A program made the position numbers and the translations under genes. Of a stretch of 64,000 nucleotides of DNA, positions 53,353 to 63,109 are shown piece by piece. The stretch covers positions 62,001-126,000 of the forward strand of contig JAKRSF010000008.1 of assembly GCA_022402445.1 (NCBI GenBank). The letters are read 5' to 3'. The notes beneath the pieces are model-generated. The model was not told the origin of the DNA and ran no database searches. It saw nothing but the letters and a program-made list of their open reading frames with translations. Origin of the DNA: Cyanobacteriota bacterium. GTDB taxonomy: Bacteria > Cyanobacteriota > Cyanobacteriia > CACIAM-69d. The stretch's first letter is position 1. Every line of letters begins with the position of its first letter.

Positions 53353-53462
53353 GGGTTGGGTCTCCCAACCCTAGCCCCACCGATCACCCCAAGCCCGCTC
53401 GACCCTGGCCCTGGGCATGTCAGTGATCGCGGGGGCTGGGCGGGAAAACCCCGCCCCTACAG
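53347..53462. repeat. Inverted pair of dispersed repeat between convergent folC and cupA
   Basis: CCGTAGGGGTTGGGTCTCCC at the left and a related inverted copy ending GCCCCTAC at the right (53424-53462) enclose about 47 bases. Each unit itself folds (GGTTGGG-TCT-CCCAACC). Related single copies are at 58745-58785 and 63049-63086, with a truncated one near 11836. It overlaps the last codons of folC. Confidence 0.7.
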
Positions 53463-53528
53463 GTGGATCTTTTGGGAGAACGCGATCATGGGGTTGTAGG
53501 GCCATTTGACGGCACCCCCGAACCGACC

Positions 53529-54812
53529 CTAGCGGTAGTCCAGGCTCTGGATGTGCAGCAGCCGCGCCTCGGGACGGCGGAAGCGATCGAGCTGCTGCTC
53601 AAAGAATTGGCGATTCTTGAGGCGGTGCTCCGGATCCGGGTCATCGAGGGGATAGCAAGTTGCCTGCCGCAGGGCTTGAATCACCGCCGAGGTGACGCAA
53701 TACATCGATCGCTGGAACGTAATGCCAATCTGCACCAGCAGGTCGCGATCGCGGCGGCCATAGCCGTCATAGTAGGCGCGCAATTCATCCGGCAAAAAGT
53801 GCAGCATATCCTGCATCAGCAGCGTCGGCGGAATGCCCGCAGAACCGATGGGCAACGGATCCGCGTAGAGAATGCCGTAGTGGAAATCCGCCTGCTCGTG
53901 GGGAATTTGATCCGCCTGGGCATTGTAGGATTTGGTGCCCCGGAACGGGTTGGTGCGATAGAACACCGCTTCCACGTAGGGCAGGGCCGCATCGCTGAGC
54001 CAGTTAAATCCCTTCGATCGCGGCACCAATTCAAACACCTCATCGCCAATTTTCACCTCATGGTAAATAGGGCGACTGGCGACGGCGAAAATGCCATTGA
54101 ACAGGAAATTCATGGCATCGGGCACACTGGCGATCGTGCCGTCCTTGTACTGGTCATACATTTCAAAGAAGACCGGAGCCATCACTTCCCAAAACAGCCC
54201 CAGGTTGCTGTAGTAGGACAGTTGGCGGCACTGCTCATAGAACGCTTCCGGATAGAGTTTATATAAACCCAGCATGGCCGGATTGCCCTTGAAGTAGGCC
54301 CAGATGGCGCGATCGCAATTTTGGCGATATTCATCCGTGTCCAAATACGGGTCAAAGCCGCCCCCCATGCCCCGGTGCCACAGCATCGCCCGCATACAGG
54401 CTTCGGCGAATTCCATGTTGATGCGATCGTGCCAGAGGTGGTGAAGCAAACGCGGCAGGGAACCGGTTTCACCCCGTTTCATAAAGGCGCGCAGTTCCGG
54501 ATGGGCATCGCCGCCGCCGCGCCACACCCGCAGTTCCGATTGATCGCCCGCGTAGCTATTTTGGCGATCTAAATATTCGTCCGGCAGGAAATATTTAAAG
54601 AAGGGCAGCGGATTTAAAAATTCCCGCTCAGCGATGTACAGCAAATCGCGCCAATAGAAATCCATCGGCACCGCATACGCCTTATAGATGCAGATAATTT
54701 GCATCAGGTTTTCGGGGGTGTCCGGCAGCATGGCACCGCCCGCTTCGAGGCGATGGATAATCTCAGCGAAGGGGTGGGTGGAGGGGGGCAATTGTAGATT
54801 GGCGGCGGTCAT
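53529..54812 (-). CDS. cupA: CO2 hydration protein CupA/ChpY of the NDH-1MS complex
   Basis: 427 residues. CupA couples to NDH-1 to convert CO2 to bicarbonate during inducible CO2 uptake at the thylakoid. Family patterns are a C-terminal LLMQDMLHFLPDEL, the RLLHHLWHDRINMEFAEACM core with His/Arg residues thought to lie near the metal site, and GGGFDPYLDTDEY. The ATG at 54812 (MTAANLQLPP) is the expected start. It is the last gene of ndhF3-ndhD3-cupA, and this order marks the inducible system rather than the constitutive ndhF4-ndhD4-cupB. The cupS gene that follows in some species is absent here; folC comes next on the other strand. Confidence 0.95.
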   Translation of the reverse strand: MTAANLQLPPSTHPFAEIIHRLEAGGAMLPDTPENLMQIICIYKAYAVPMDFYWRDLLYIAEREFLNPLPFFKYFLPDEYLDRQNSYAGDQSELRVWRGGGDAHPELRAFMKRGETGSLPRLLHHLWHDRINMEFAEACMRAMLWHRGMGGGFDPYLDTDEYRQNCDRAIWAYFKGNPAMLGLYKLYPEAFYEQCRQLSYYSNLGLFWEVMAPVFFEMYDQYKDGTIASVPDAMNFLFNGIFAVASRPIYHEVKIGDEVFELVPRSKGFNWLSDAALPYVEAVFYRTNPFRGTKSYNAQADQIPHEQADFHYGILYADPLPIGSAGIPPTLLMQDMLHFLPDELRAYYDGYGRRDRDLLVQIGITFQRSMYCVTSAVIQALRQATCYPLDDPDPEHRLKNRQFFEQQLDRFRRPEARLLHIQSLDYR

Positions 54813-54964
54813 CTCTACGGCTCCTAAAAAGCTAGAAAGGGGGGTAGGGTTGGGGATTGAACTGGCCCTACCCAACCTTAAAAAAGGGCTCTCAATGCAA
54901 GGCTGCTCTAAACTTCACCCATCACGACAACCGGTGGTGAAAGGGCAGCATTTCAGGGGTTTTG

Positions 54965-56497
54965 CTAAGGCAAAGTGGGTGCTTCGGTGGCGGGGGCCAA
55001 TGTGGCGATCGCGGTTTCCGGGGGCACCGTCGGGGCGGCGGCGGCGGCATAGCCAGCGGTGATCGGCTCGCTCCAGCGCACCAGGCCAGCGGGCCAAATG
55101 CCAAAGGCAAAGATCATCACCGTCAGCACCAGGGCGGGCACCTGTTGCAGCCAGGGCACCGTGGGGTAGGGCACGGGGGTTTCGTCGAGCTTGCCGAAGC
55201 AGGTGCGGTTGATGGCGATCGCAAAGTAAACCGCCGTCAGACCGGACGCGACGACGCACAACGACGCCATGACGGGATAGACGCTGAAGGCCCCTTGAAT
55301 AATGGCGAATTCCGCCGTGAAGCCCACCAAACCGGGGATTCCCGCACTCGCCATGGCCGCCAGCACAAACAGGGAACTGGTGGCGGGCAGGCCGCGCATG
55401 GGGTGCATCAGGCCGCTGAGGGCGTCGCGATCGCGCGAACCGGTGACCGATTCAATGGTGCCCGCCAGGTAAAACAGCAGCGCCGCAATCAAACCGTGGG
55501 CCACCATTTGCAGCGAGGCCCCCAATAGGGACAGGGGCGTCAGTGCTGCCAGGGCAACGATGAAATAGCCCATATGGCCGATGGAACTGTAGGCGATCGT
55601 CCGCTTGAGATCCCGCTGGGCCAGGGCATTGAAGGATCCATACAAGGCCCCCAAGGCACCGACGAGCGCGAGACCGGGCGCGATCGCGGCCCAGGCATCG
55701 GGGAACGCCCCCAAACCGTAGCGAATCAGGCCAAAGGCCCCCAATTTCGCCGCCGCACCGCTCAGCAAAATCGACACGGGGGGCGACGCTTCCGCATAGG
55801 TATCCGGCTGCCAGCTATGGAGGGGAATCAGGGGTAATTTAATGCCAAATCCCAACAGCAACAGGCCCAAACAAATCAACTGGGCCGTCAGGGGCAGATG
55901 GCTAAAATCAAGGCCCGCGCGATCAAAATTCTCCGCCCCCGAAAGCCAGGTGGCACACAGGAACGACACCAAAACAAAGGAGCCGGACAGGGCCGTGAAA
56001 ATCAAAAATTTGGTGGCCGCATAGCCCTTGCGATCGGGGCTGCCCCAGATGGCAATGAGCAGATAAAAAGGAATCAATTCCAGTTCATAGAACAGGATGA
56101 ACAGGAGCAAATTCTGGGCCAAAAATGCGCCATTCAAACCGGCCCCCGCCAGCAGCAGCAGGGCATAGTACAGGCGAGGCCGATGGAGATTTTGGCTCGG
56201 GCTCGCCCACAGGGCCACCCACAGCACCAGGGCGCTCAACCCCAGCACCGGCAGGGATAGGCCATCAACGCCGACGCTGTAGGTCAACCCCAGTTTGGGC
56301 AGCCAATCGATCGCGGTGGACCACTGGGGGGCGATCGCGGCGGGGTCGAATTGCGTTGCCATCGCCAGAACAATTGCGGCGACGGCGCTGGCGAAGGTCA
56401 GGGCAAGGCGGCGGGCCGTTTGGCTCGATAGGTTGGGCCACAGGGCGATCGCGATCGCCCCGAGGATGGGAATGACAATGGTGAGGCTAGAAAACAT
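54965..56497 (-). CDS. ndhD3: NDH-1 subunit NdhD3 (CO2 uptake)
   Basis: 510 residues, about 14 transmembrane helices. An antiporter-like proton-pumping subunit of the NDH-1MS CO2-uptake complex. Typical residues include Glu in FYELELIPFYLLI, Lys in GFGIKLPLIPLHSWQPDTYAEA and RTIAYSSIGHMG. The C-terminus is a hydrophilic Pro/Ala/Thr tail. Assignment to NdhD3 rather than D1 or D4 rests on adjacency to ndhF3 and cupA in the characteristic order. The upstream gene stops 48 bases before its start, consistent with one mRNA. Confidence 0.94.
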   Translation of the reverse strand: MFSSLTIVIPILGAIAIALWPNLSSQTARRLALTFASAVAAIVLAMATQFDPAAIAPQWSTAIDWLPKLGLTYSVGVDGLSLPVLGLSALVLWVALWASPSQNLHRPRLYYALLLLAGAGLNGAFLAQNLLLFILFYELELIPFYLLIAIWGSPDRKGYAATKFLIFTALSGSFVLVSFLCATWLSGAENFDRAGLDFSHLPLTAQLICLGLLLLGFGIKLPLIPLHSWQPDTYAEASPPVSILLSGAAAKLGAFGLIRYGLGAFPDAWAAIAPGLALVGALGALYGSFNALAQRDLKRTIAYSSIGHMGYFIVALAALTPLSLLGASLQMVAHGLIAALLFYLAGTIESVTGSRDRDALSGLMHPMRGLPATSSLFVLAAMASAGIPGLVGFTAEFAIIQGAFSVYPVMASLCVVASGLTAVYFAIAINRTCFGKLDETPVPYPTVPWLQQVPALVLTVMIFAFGIWPAGLVRWSEPITAGYAAAAAPTVPPETAIATLAPATEAPTLP

Positions 56498-56545
56498 CGC
56501 TGGACCTGAAGGCTAGGACTCTAGAAACATGAAGGATCGATCTAG

Positions 56546-58432
56546 CTAGAAGGAAAAATTCAGGGCCAGGGGGCTCTCGGCCACCACGGGCCAGCCCACC
56601 AACACCCCAAACAGCAGCAAACTCGACAGGATCGACAGGGCATAGAACTGGGCGCGCCCGGACGTGTTGTAGCGCAGCCCCTGGCCCCCCATCAGGGCCG
56701 CAGCCCCCATGGCATTGGCAATGCCGTCGATGATGAACCGGTCAAACCAGGCCAGGGCGCGGCCCAGGGCACCGACCCCATTGACCACCGTCAGGCGGTA
56801 GAGGTCCGGCGTATAAAAATCCCGAGCGAAAAAGTCCCGCACCGGCGCACCCAGACCGGCCAAGAGCGGCTTCGGCTGCGCGCCCCAGTAGCCAATCCCG
56901 CCGATCGCGAGGCCCGCCAATGAACTGACCACCACGGCGATCGCCACTGGCCAATGGGCCAACGCCGCCGCCCACGTTTCCGCGAACCAATCCGTCAGGC
57001 CCAGCAGCAGCGGCACATGGAGCACAAACCCCAGCGCGATCGCCGTGGGCAGGGTCATGGTCCAGCTCACCTCCGGGGCGCGCTCGGTCATCGGTTTGAT
57101 CTGGCCAAAGAACATCAACCCCAGGGCGCGGGCCAACGCGATCGCCGCCAGCGCATCCGCCACCAGCAGCGCGATCGCCAACCCCGCCTCCGACGGCCAC
57201 AGGTGATCCACCGCCGCAAACGTGGTCCAAAATCCCCCCAGCGGCGGCAGGGCGATCACCCCAGCGGCCCCGACGGCAAAGCCCAGACCCGGCACCGGAC
57301 GGCGACCCCACAGGCCCCCCATCTGGCGCAGATCCTGGGTGATGCAGTTCCAAACAACGCTGCCCGACGCCATCACCAGCAGCCCCATGGCCATGCCAAA
57401 GGCGAACAGGCCCGCCAACGCAGTGGTTCCCTGGCCCGTGGCAATCTGCACAAAGGCAATGCCCATGGCGCTACTGGTCAGATACGACAGCACCCGCTTC
57501 ACATCCACCTGGGCGATCGCGATCGCGGCGCAGCCCACCGCCGTCGCAATGCCAATGGACGCCTCCACCGTCACCGCGATCGGCGACAGATTAATCACCG
57601 GCTGCAACTTAACTAAAACCCAAGCCCCCGCCTGGACCACCACCGCATTCCGCAAAATCGTCGCCGGGAGCGGTGCCTCCATGGCCTCATCCAGCCACAG
57701 GTGCAGCGGCAGTTGGGCACATTTCCCCGCCGGACCCGCCACCAGGGCCAGCCCCAGCAGCGTCGCCGCCCAGGGGGTCAAATCCGCCGTGGTCGCCCAC
57801 AGGGCCAGCTCCTCAAAATTCCACGTCCCCGCCACGGGCAGCAGGGCAATAATCCCCAGCAGCAGGGCCAAATCCCCCACCCGCTTGGTCAAGAACGCAT
57901 CCCGCGCCCCGGTGACCACCAGCGGCTGGGCAAACCAAAATCCAACCAGTAGATAGGTCGCCAGGGTCAGCAGCTCTAGAAGCACATAGCTGAAAAAGGC
58001 CGAATCGCAAAGCATCAGCACGCAGGTGCCCGCCTCGAACAGCCCCAGCAGGGAGAAAAATCGCGCCCAGCCCCAGTCCATTTCCAGGTAGCCGATCGCG
58101 AAGACCTGGGCCAGGGCATTGGTACCCGTAATCACGGCCATGGCCGCCACGGCGATCGCGGACGCCGTTAGATCCAGCGTCACATGGACCCCCGCCGCCT
58201 GGAACCAGGTAATGGATAAATGGCGCACCGGCTGATCCCACAGGGCCACCAGGGCCAACACACTGTGGCTAAAGGCCAGCAAAGTTGCCAGCAGGCTCAG
58301 GTAGCCCGACGGACGCGGCCCCGTTTTTTCGATCGCTCCCGGCGACCACAGCAGGGCCAAAACCCCCGCCACCAAGGTGTACAACGGCACAATCCAGACC
58401 CACTGGAGCGCCACCTCAAAGATTTGTTCCAT
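56546..58432 (-). CDS. ndhF3: NDH-1 subunit NdhF3 (CO2 uptake)
   Basis: 628 residues, about 16 transmembrane helices. It belongs to the antiporter-like NdhF subunits and forms the tip of the NDH-1MS arm that carries CupA. Proton-path landmarks include the Lys in LVAGPAGKCAQLPLHLWLDEA (acidic and His region) and DVKRVLSYLTSSAMG. The C-terminal part includes the long amphipathic lateral helix region seen in NdhF. A perfect ribosome-binding site GGAGGTG (complement of 58443-58449) lies 10 bases before the ATG at 58432. It is the first gene of the operon. Confidence 0.95.
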   Translation of the reverse strand: MEQIFEVALQWVWIVPLYTLVAGVLALLWSPGAIEKTGPRPSGYLSLLATLLAFSHSVLALVALWDQPVRHLSITWFQAAGVHVTLDLTASAIAVAAMAVITGTNALAQVFAIGYLEMDWGWARFFSLLGLFEAGTCVLMLCDSAFFSYVLLELLTLATYLLVGFWFAQPLVVTGARDAFLTKRVGDLALLLGIIALLPVAGTWNFEELALWATTADLTPWAATLLGLALVAGPAGKCAQLPLHLWLDEAMEAPLPATILRNAVVVQAGAWVLVKLQPVINLSPIAVTVEASIGIATAVGCAAIAIAQVDVKRVLSYLTSSAMGIAFVQIATGQGTTALAGLFAFGMAMGLLVMASGSVVWNCITQDLRQMGGLWGRRPVPGLGFAVGAAGVIALPPLGGFWTTFAAVDHLWPSEAGLAIALLVADALAAIALARALGLMFFGQIKPMTERAPEVSWTMTLPTAIALGFVLHVPLLLGLTDWFAETWAAALAHWPVAIAVVVSSLAGLAIGGIGYWGAQPKPLLAGLGAPVRDFFARDFYTPDLYRLTVVNGVGALGRALAWFDRFIIDGIANAMGAAALMGGQGLRYNTSGRAQFYALSILSSLLLFGVLVGWPVVAESPLALNFSF

Positions 58433-58857
58433 CAGGATTTCTCACCTCCATTTGAGGATTGTTCAGGGGTGCCATGGACCGCCGCCTAGACGACCAGGCG
58501 ATCGCTACAAAAATCGCGTTAGCCCTGGCGTGCCGTGGCCCTAGCCCGCTCCAGCAAAACAACCGCAAGCCGGACCGACCCCAGCAGGATTCGCTAAAGC
58601 AACGGTTTGCCGAAGCAAAACTTAATATTGTTTTAGATTTTCTTAAAAACCAGGATAGCGGTTGGCGGGGGTGGGGAAAAGATAAGTTCAGGTTGATTTT
58701 CTGATTCCATCCCAAGGCTTAGCTTATTAATTCTCCCTTGGGTCACCGTAGGGGTTGGGTCTCCCAACCCGGCCCCCCGCGATCGCCCCAATCCCGTTCA
58801 ACCCTGGAAAATATGGGGGCACGGCGGGACGGAAACCACGGGTGGGGCTGGGCTCGT
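58433..58857. promoter_or_regulatory. Promoter region of the CO2-uptake operon plus repeat copy
   Basis: 425 bases. The stretch 58590-58720 is A+T-rich and should hold the ndhF3 promoter; the operon is normally repressed by NdhR/CcmR in high CO2. I searched for the reported TCAATG-N10-ATCAAT type site and saw no clear copy. The right part (58745-58785) is a copy of the dispersed repeat CCGTAGGGGTTGGG..., near the gcvP stop. Confidence 0.45.
58745..58785. repeat. Copy of GTAGGGGTTGGG dispersed repeat
   Basis: CACCGTAGGGGTTGGGTCTC followed by CCAACCCGGCCCCCCGCGATC. It folds as GGTTGGG-TCT-CCCAACC and matches the units at 53347-53462 and, in the other orientation, 63049-63086. Confidence 0.7.
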
Positions 58858-61851
58858 TTAGTCTTCGTAGGCTTCCATGGGCGCGCAGGAGCAAACCAGG
58901 TGGCGATCGCCCCAGGCGTTATCGATCCGTCCCACGGCGGGCCAGAATTTGTGCTCCCGGGTCCAGGGGGCCGGATAGGCCGCCACCTCGCGGGAATAGG
59001 GCCGCTCCCAGCGATCGCCCAGCAGGATCGCCGCCGGGTGGGGCGCATGTTTCAGGGGATTGTCATCGGTGGGCATCTCCCCCCGTTCGATCGCGGCGAT
59101 CTCCTCCCGGATGGCGATCAGGGCCGCGCAGAAGCGATCCAGCTCCTCCTTGGATTCACTTTCCGTCGGCTCGATCATCATCGTCCCCAGGACCGGCCAG
59201 GACACCGTGGGCGCATGGAAGCCATAGTCCATCAGCCGCTTGGCCACATCCTCCACCTCGATCGCGGCGGACCGTTTGACTAAACGCAAATCGATAATGC
59301 ACTCGTGGGCCACATCCCCCGACTCGCCGCGATAGAGCACCGGGAAGGCGCGATCGACCCGGGCCGCCACGTAATTGGCATTGAGGATGGCGATTTTGGT
59401 CGCTTGGGTGAGCCCCTCGGCCCCCATCATTTTGATGTACATCCAGGAAATGGGCAGGATGCTGGCGCTACCCCAGGGGGCCGCCGACACGAAGCCCACC
59501 GGATGGGGCTGCTCCGTGGTGCCCAGGTCGGTCTTGGGCAAAAAGGGCACCAGATGGGTCGCCACGCCGATTGGCCCCATGCCGGGACCGCCGCCCCCGT
59601 GGGGAATGCAGAAGGTTTTGTGGAGATTGAGGTGGCACACGTCCGCCCCAAAGTCGCCGGGACGGCACAGGCCCACCAGGGCGTTGGTGTTGGCCCCATC
59701 CATATAAACCTGGCCGCCGCAGCGGTGGACGATCGCGCAGATGTCCTTGATGCCCGTTTCAAAGACGCCGTGGGTGGACGGGTAGGTGACCATCAGGGCC
59801 GCCAGGTGGTCCGCGTGCTGCTGGGCTTTGGCCGTCAGATCCTCTAGGTCGATGTTGCCGCGATCGTCACACTGGATGGGCACCACCTTCATGCCGGCCA
59901 TGACGGCGCTGGCGGGGTTGGTGCCATGGGCGGAGGTGGGAATCAGGCAAATGTGGCGGTGCCCTTCGCCGCGAGCCTTGTGGTACTGCTGAATGGTGAG
60001 CAACCCGGCATATTCCCCCTGGGAACCGGCGTTGGGCTGGAGGGAGATGGCGGCAAAGCCGGTGATTTCGGCCAAATCCCGCTCCAGTTGCTCGAACAGG
60101 ATCTGGTAGCCCCGGGCGCGATCGCGGGGGGCGTAGGGGTGAATGCTGCCAAATTCCGGCCAGGTGACGGGCATCATTTCCGCCGCCGCATTCAGCTTCA
60201 TCGTGCAGGAGCCCAGGGGAATCATGGACGTATTGAGGGCCAGATCCTTGGCTTCGAGGCGATGGAGATAGCGCATGAGGGCGGTTTCTGACCGGTGCGC
60301 CCGGAAGATCGGCTGGGTCAAAAAGTCGCTGGTGCGGGCGATCGGGGCGTCGTAGGGGCGATCGCACTCCTTGGCCAGATCATCGGCGGTCCAGAGCAAC
60401 TGCTTCGAGTCCGCAAAGGCGGCCACCAGTTCCGCCCAATGGTCCGCCGTGGTGGTTTCATCGAGGCTGATGCCCACGGATCCGTCGGCGAAGTAGCGCA
60501 GGTCCAGGGTTTTGGCCTCTAGGGCCGTGCGGATGGCGAGCTGGGTTTGGTGGGGGGCCGCTTCGGTGGGCCGGATGCGGATGGTGTCGAAGGTGATCGC
60601 GCGATCGACCTGATAGCCCAGCCGTTCGAGGGCCGTCGCCAGGGCCAGGGTGAGCGATCGCACCCGCACCGCGATCGCCCGGAGCCCGTCGGGGCCGTGG
60701 TAAATGGCATAGGCCGCCGCCATCACCGCCAACAGCACCTGGGCCGTGCAGATATTGCTCGTGGCCTTGTCGCGGCGGATGTGCTGCTCGCGGGTTTGCA
60801 GGGCCAGCCGCAGGGCCGGATCCCCATTGACATCCCGCGACTGGCCGACGATCCGCCCCGGAATTTGGCGCTTGTAGGCTTCGCGGGTGGCAAAGAACGC
60901 CGCGTGGGGACCGCCGTAGCCCAGGGGCACGCCGAACCGTTGGGCACTGCCGATCGCGATGTCAGCCCCCCACTCTCCGGGCGGCGTCAGCAGGGTCAGG
61001 GCCAGCAGATCCGTCGCCACGATCACCAGCGCCCCGGCCCGGTGGGCGCGCTCCACCACCTCGGCGTAGTCCGCGATCGCCCCCGTCGTGGTGGGATATT
61101 GCAAACAAATGCCAAAGGCCGCCCCTTCCCCGGACGTCACCTCAAAATCAAACGTCTGCCAATCCGCGATCGCCACCTCAATGCCCAACGGCAGCGCGCG
61201 GGTTTTGAGCACCTCGATCGTCTGCGGATGGCAGCCCGAATCCACCCAAAAGCGATTGGCCCCCTTCACCTTGCACAGGCCCCGCGCCATCGCCATGGCC
61301 TCCGCCGCCGCCGTCCCCTCATCGAGCAGGGACGCATTGGCAAGTTCGAGCCCCGTCAGTTCCGTCACCAGGGTCTGAAAATTCAGGAGCATTTCCAAGC
61401 GCCCCTGGGCAATTTCCGCCTGATAGGGGGTGTAGGCCGTGTACCAGCCCGGATTTTCCAAAATATTGCGCTGCACCACCGGCGGCACGATGCAGTTGTA
61501 GTAGCCCATGCCGATGTGCGATCGCCACAGTTGATTCTGCTGCGCGATCGCCTTGAGGGCCGCCAAAGCCTCCGCCTCCGTTTTGGGGGGATCGAGTTGA
61601 AGGGCGCGATCGAGTCGAATCGCCGACGGCACCACGCGATCGATCAGCGCCTCCAGATCCGTCACCCCCAGCGTCGCCAGCATTTGCGCCACCTCCGCCC
61701 CATCCGGGCCAATGTGCCGCTGGGCAAAGGGGCGGCCCCCCGGCGTGGGCAACGGCGCAGGGGAATTGAGCTTCACCGGCTCGGTCACCAGGCGATCGCC
61801 CTGGGGGACAGCGGGAGAGGTGGGAGATGCGGGTTGGGACGCTTGAATCAT
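58858..61851 (-). CDS. gcvP: Glycine dehydrogenase (decarboxylating), P-protein
   Basis: 997 residues, the single-chain P-protein of the glycine cleavage system, which decarboxylates glycine and passes the aminomethyl group to lipoyl-GcvH. In photosynthetic cells it serves photorespiration. The PLP Lys lies in [19 protein letters not shown]-terminal FAQRHIGPD and C-terminal PMEAYED and GDRHLVCSC are also family marks. The start at 61851 ([10 protein letters not shown]) replaces a longer open frame with non-conserved residues; it has no good ribosome-binding site. gcvH and gcvT are not in the window. Confidence 0.96.
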   Translation of the reverse strand: MIQASQPASPTSPAVPQGDRLVTEPVKLNSPAPLPTPGGRPFAQRHIGPDGAEVAQMLATLGVTDLEALIDRVVPSAIRLDRALQLDPPKTEAEALAALKAIAQQNQLWRSHIGMGYYNCIVPPVVQRNILENPGWYTAYTPYQAEIAQGRLEMLLNFQTLVTELTGLELANASLLDEGTAAAEAMAMARGLCKVKGANRFWVDSGCHPQTIEVLKTRALPLGIEVAIADWQTFDFEVTSGEGAAFGICLQYPTTTGAIADYAEVVERAHRAGALVIVATDLLALTLLTPPGEWGADIAIGSAQRFGVPLGYGGPHAAFFATREAYKRQIPGRIVGQSRDVNGDPALRLALQTREQHIRRDKATSNICTAQVLLAVMAAAYAIYHGPDGLRAIAVRVRSLTLALATALERLGYQVDRAITFDTIRIRPTEAAPHQTQLAIRTALEAKTLDLRYFADGSVGISLDETTTADHWAELVAAFADSKQLLWTADDLAKECDRPYDAPIARTSDFLTQPIFRAHRSETALMRYLHRLEAKDLALNTSMIPLGSCTMKLNAAAEMMPVTWPEFGSIHPYAPRDRARGYQILFEQLERDLAEITGFAAISLQPNAGSQGEYAGLLTIQQYHKARGEGHRHICLIPTSAHGTNPASAVMAGMKVVPIQCDDRGNIDLEDLTAKAQQHADHLAALMVTYPSTHGVFETGIKDICAIVHRCGGQVYMDGANTNALVGLCRPGDFGADVCHLNLHKTFCIPHGGGGPGMGPIGVATHLVPFLPKTDLGTTEQPHPVGFVSAAPWGSASILPISWMYIKMMGAEGLTQATKIAILNANYVAARVDRAFPVLYRGESGDVAHECIIDLRLVKRSAAIEVEDVAKRLMDYGFHAPTVSWPVLGTMMIEPTESESKEELDRFCAALIAIREEIAAIERGEMPTDDNPLKHAPHPAAILLGDRWERPYSREVAAYPAPWTREHKFWPAVGRIDNAWGDRHLVCSCAPMEAYED

Positions 61852-62116
61852 GGGAGGCGGAAACACTCCGGGCCAGTTGGATGAATAGGGATGCTCCCCA
61901 TTGTGTCGGATATTGAAGATTCTTTGCGGCGGGGCCGTTGCCTGGGGGGAATTTTTTTGGCCCGAGCCCCAACGGTTCCGCCACCAAACCGGCCCAACGC
62001 CACAAAAAAAGAGGCCCGCCTTGGACCTCAATCTATCGATGGGAATTGCTGATGAGGTTGATGGGAGGGGCCGCGCGCGATCGCGCCCTCGATCCCCCCC
62101 AATTCCCTAGGCCGCA

Positions 62117-62845
62117 TTAGTCACGGCTATTGAGGGCAATCAAAAACCGCAGCAGGAAAATGAACAGGTTGATGTACGTCAAATACATCGACAGGGCCGC
62201 CGACAGGTACTGGCGATCGTTATAGGTGCGCGGCAGGATGAAAAAGTCCACCACCGCGCTACCCATGAACAGCACCACCCCAAAGCCAGAAATGGCCAAT
62301 TCAAACAGGGTGGGCGTGTGGATGCCAAACAGCCCCAGCAGCAACTGGATGCCAATGACGACCAACAGACCAATCAGGCCCAGGCTGAAGGTTTGGGTCA
62401 GGGCGAGGCCATCCTCTTCCGACAGGCGGTTAGCAATGGGCCGCGCGGCGATGAACGTAAGGCCGCAGGCGAGGGCCGCAAAGCCAATGCCGCCAATGCC
62501 CACCCCCGACGTGCCGAGGGCCTGGAACACGAGACCCGTCAGGGTGTAGCCCGACAGCAGGCTGTAGGTGGCCAGCAGGGGCAGGGCCGTGGCGTTGTTG
62601 GCCTTTTCGGCGATGTTGCTGCCAATGAAAAAGAGGGCGATTTCCGCAATCAGGGCCACCCAGAAGCTGGTCATGAACAGCCCCGGATTGGTGGCCAGCA
62701 GGTTCAGGCCGCCGTAGGTGCCAACCGCCGTCAACACCAGGCCGCCGCCGACGTAGGGCAGGGCGTTGGGGATGACATTGGGGCCGACGAGGGCGTTCTG
62801 ACGCGCTTCGGCCATGGCTTTGCGAAAGTTGCTGGTGTTTGCCAT
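62117..62845 (-). CDS. Bax inhibitor-1 family membrane protein
   Basis: 242 residues, seven hydrophobic helices. The family (YccA/YbhL/TMBIM) are small integral proteins that, where studied, leak calcium or bind proteases such as FtsH. Landmarks are a hydrophilic start, LLATYSLLSGYTLTGLVF, and SMYLTYINLFIFLLRFL at the end, with Asp residues in the last helices (GSAVVDFFILPRTYND). The ATG at 62845 is preceded by CAGGAGCGG (purine-rich). It lies 265 bases upstream of gcvP on the same strand. Confidence 0.88.
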   Translation of the reverse strand: MANTSNFRKAMAEARQNALVGPNVIPNALPYVGGGLVLTAVGTYGGLNLLATNPGLFMTSFWVALIAEIALFFIGSNIAEKANNATALPLLATYSLLSGYTLTGLVFQALGTSGVGIGGIGFAALACGLTFIAARPIANRLSEEDGLALTQTFSLGLIGLLVVIGIQLLLGLFGIHTPTLFELAISGFGVVLFMGSAVVDFFILPRTYNDRQYLSAALSMYLTYINLFIFLLRFLIALNSRD

Positions 62846-63048
62846 TTCGTCCGCTCCTGTGGTGGGGACGATCGCGGGTCCGTGGGGGTGCCCAACTGAT
62901 CGCGCCCAAAATACTCAAGGGTTAGTCTGCAAAAATTTGCCTGGTTCCATTGTGCCCTGATGGCCCGTCTCGTGGGCGATCGCGGCGGTTGAGAAATCCG
63001 AACCTGTGCGGCGGTGCTCCCCTGTGCTAGCGGGGATGGGGCTGGCTG

Positions 63049-63086
63049 GTGGGGGCTGGGCGAGGAAACCTTGCCCCTACGGTGGG
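63049..63086. repeat. Copy of the dispersed GCCCCTACGG repeat
   Basis: GGTGGGGGCTGGGCGAGG followed by AAACCTTGCCCCTACGGTGG. It is the plus-orientation form of the units at 53424-53462 and, inverted, 58745-58785. It lies 24 bases downstream of the transporter stop. Confidence 0.6.
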
Positions 63087-63109
63087 GGAAAGGGCCGCAG
63101 GGCAAAAAT

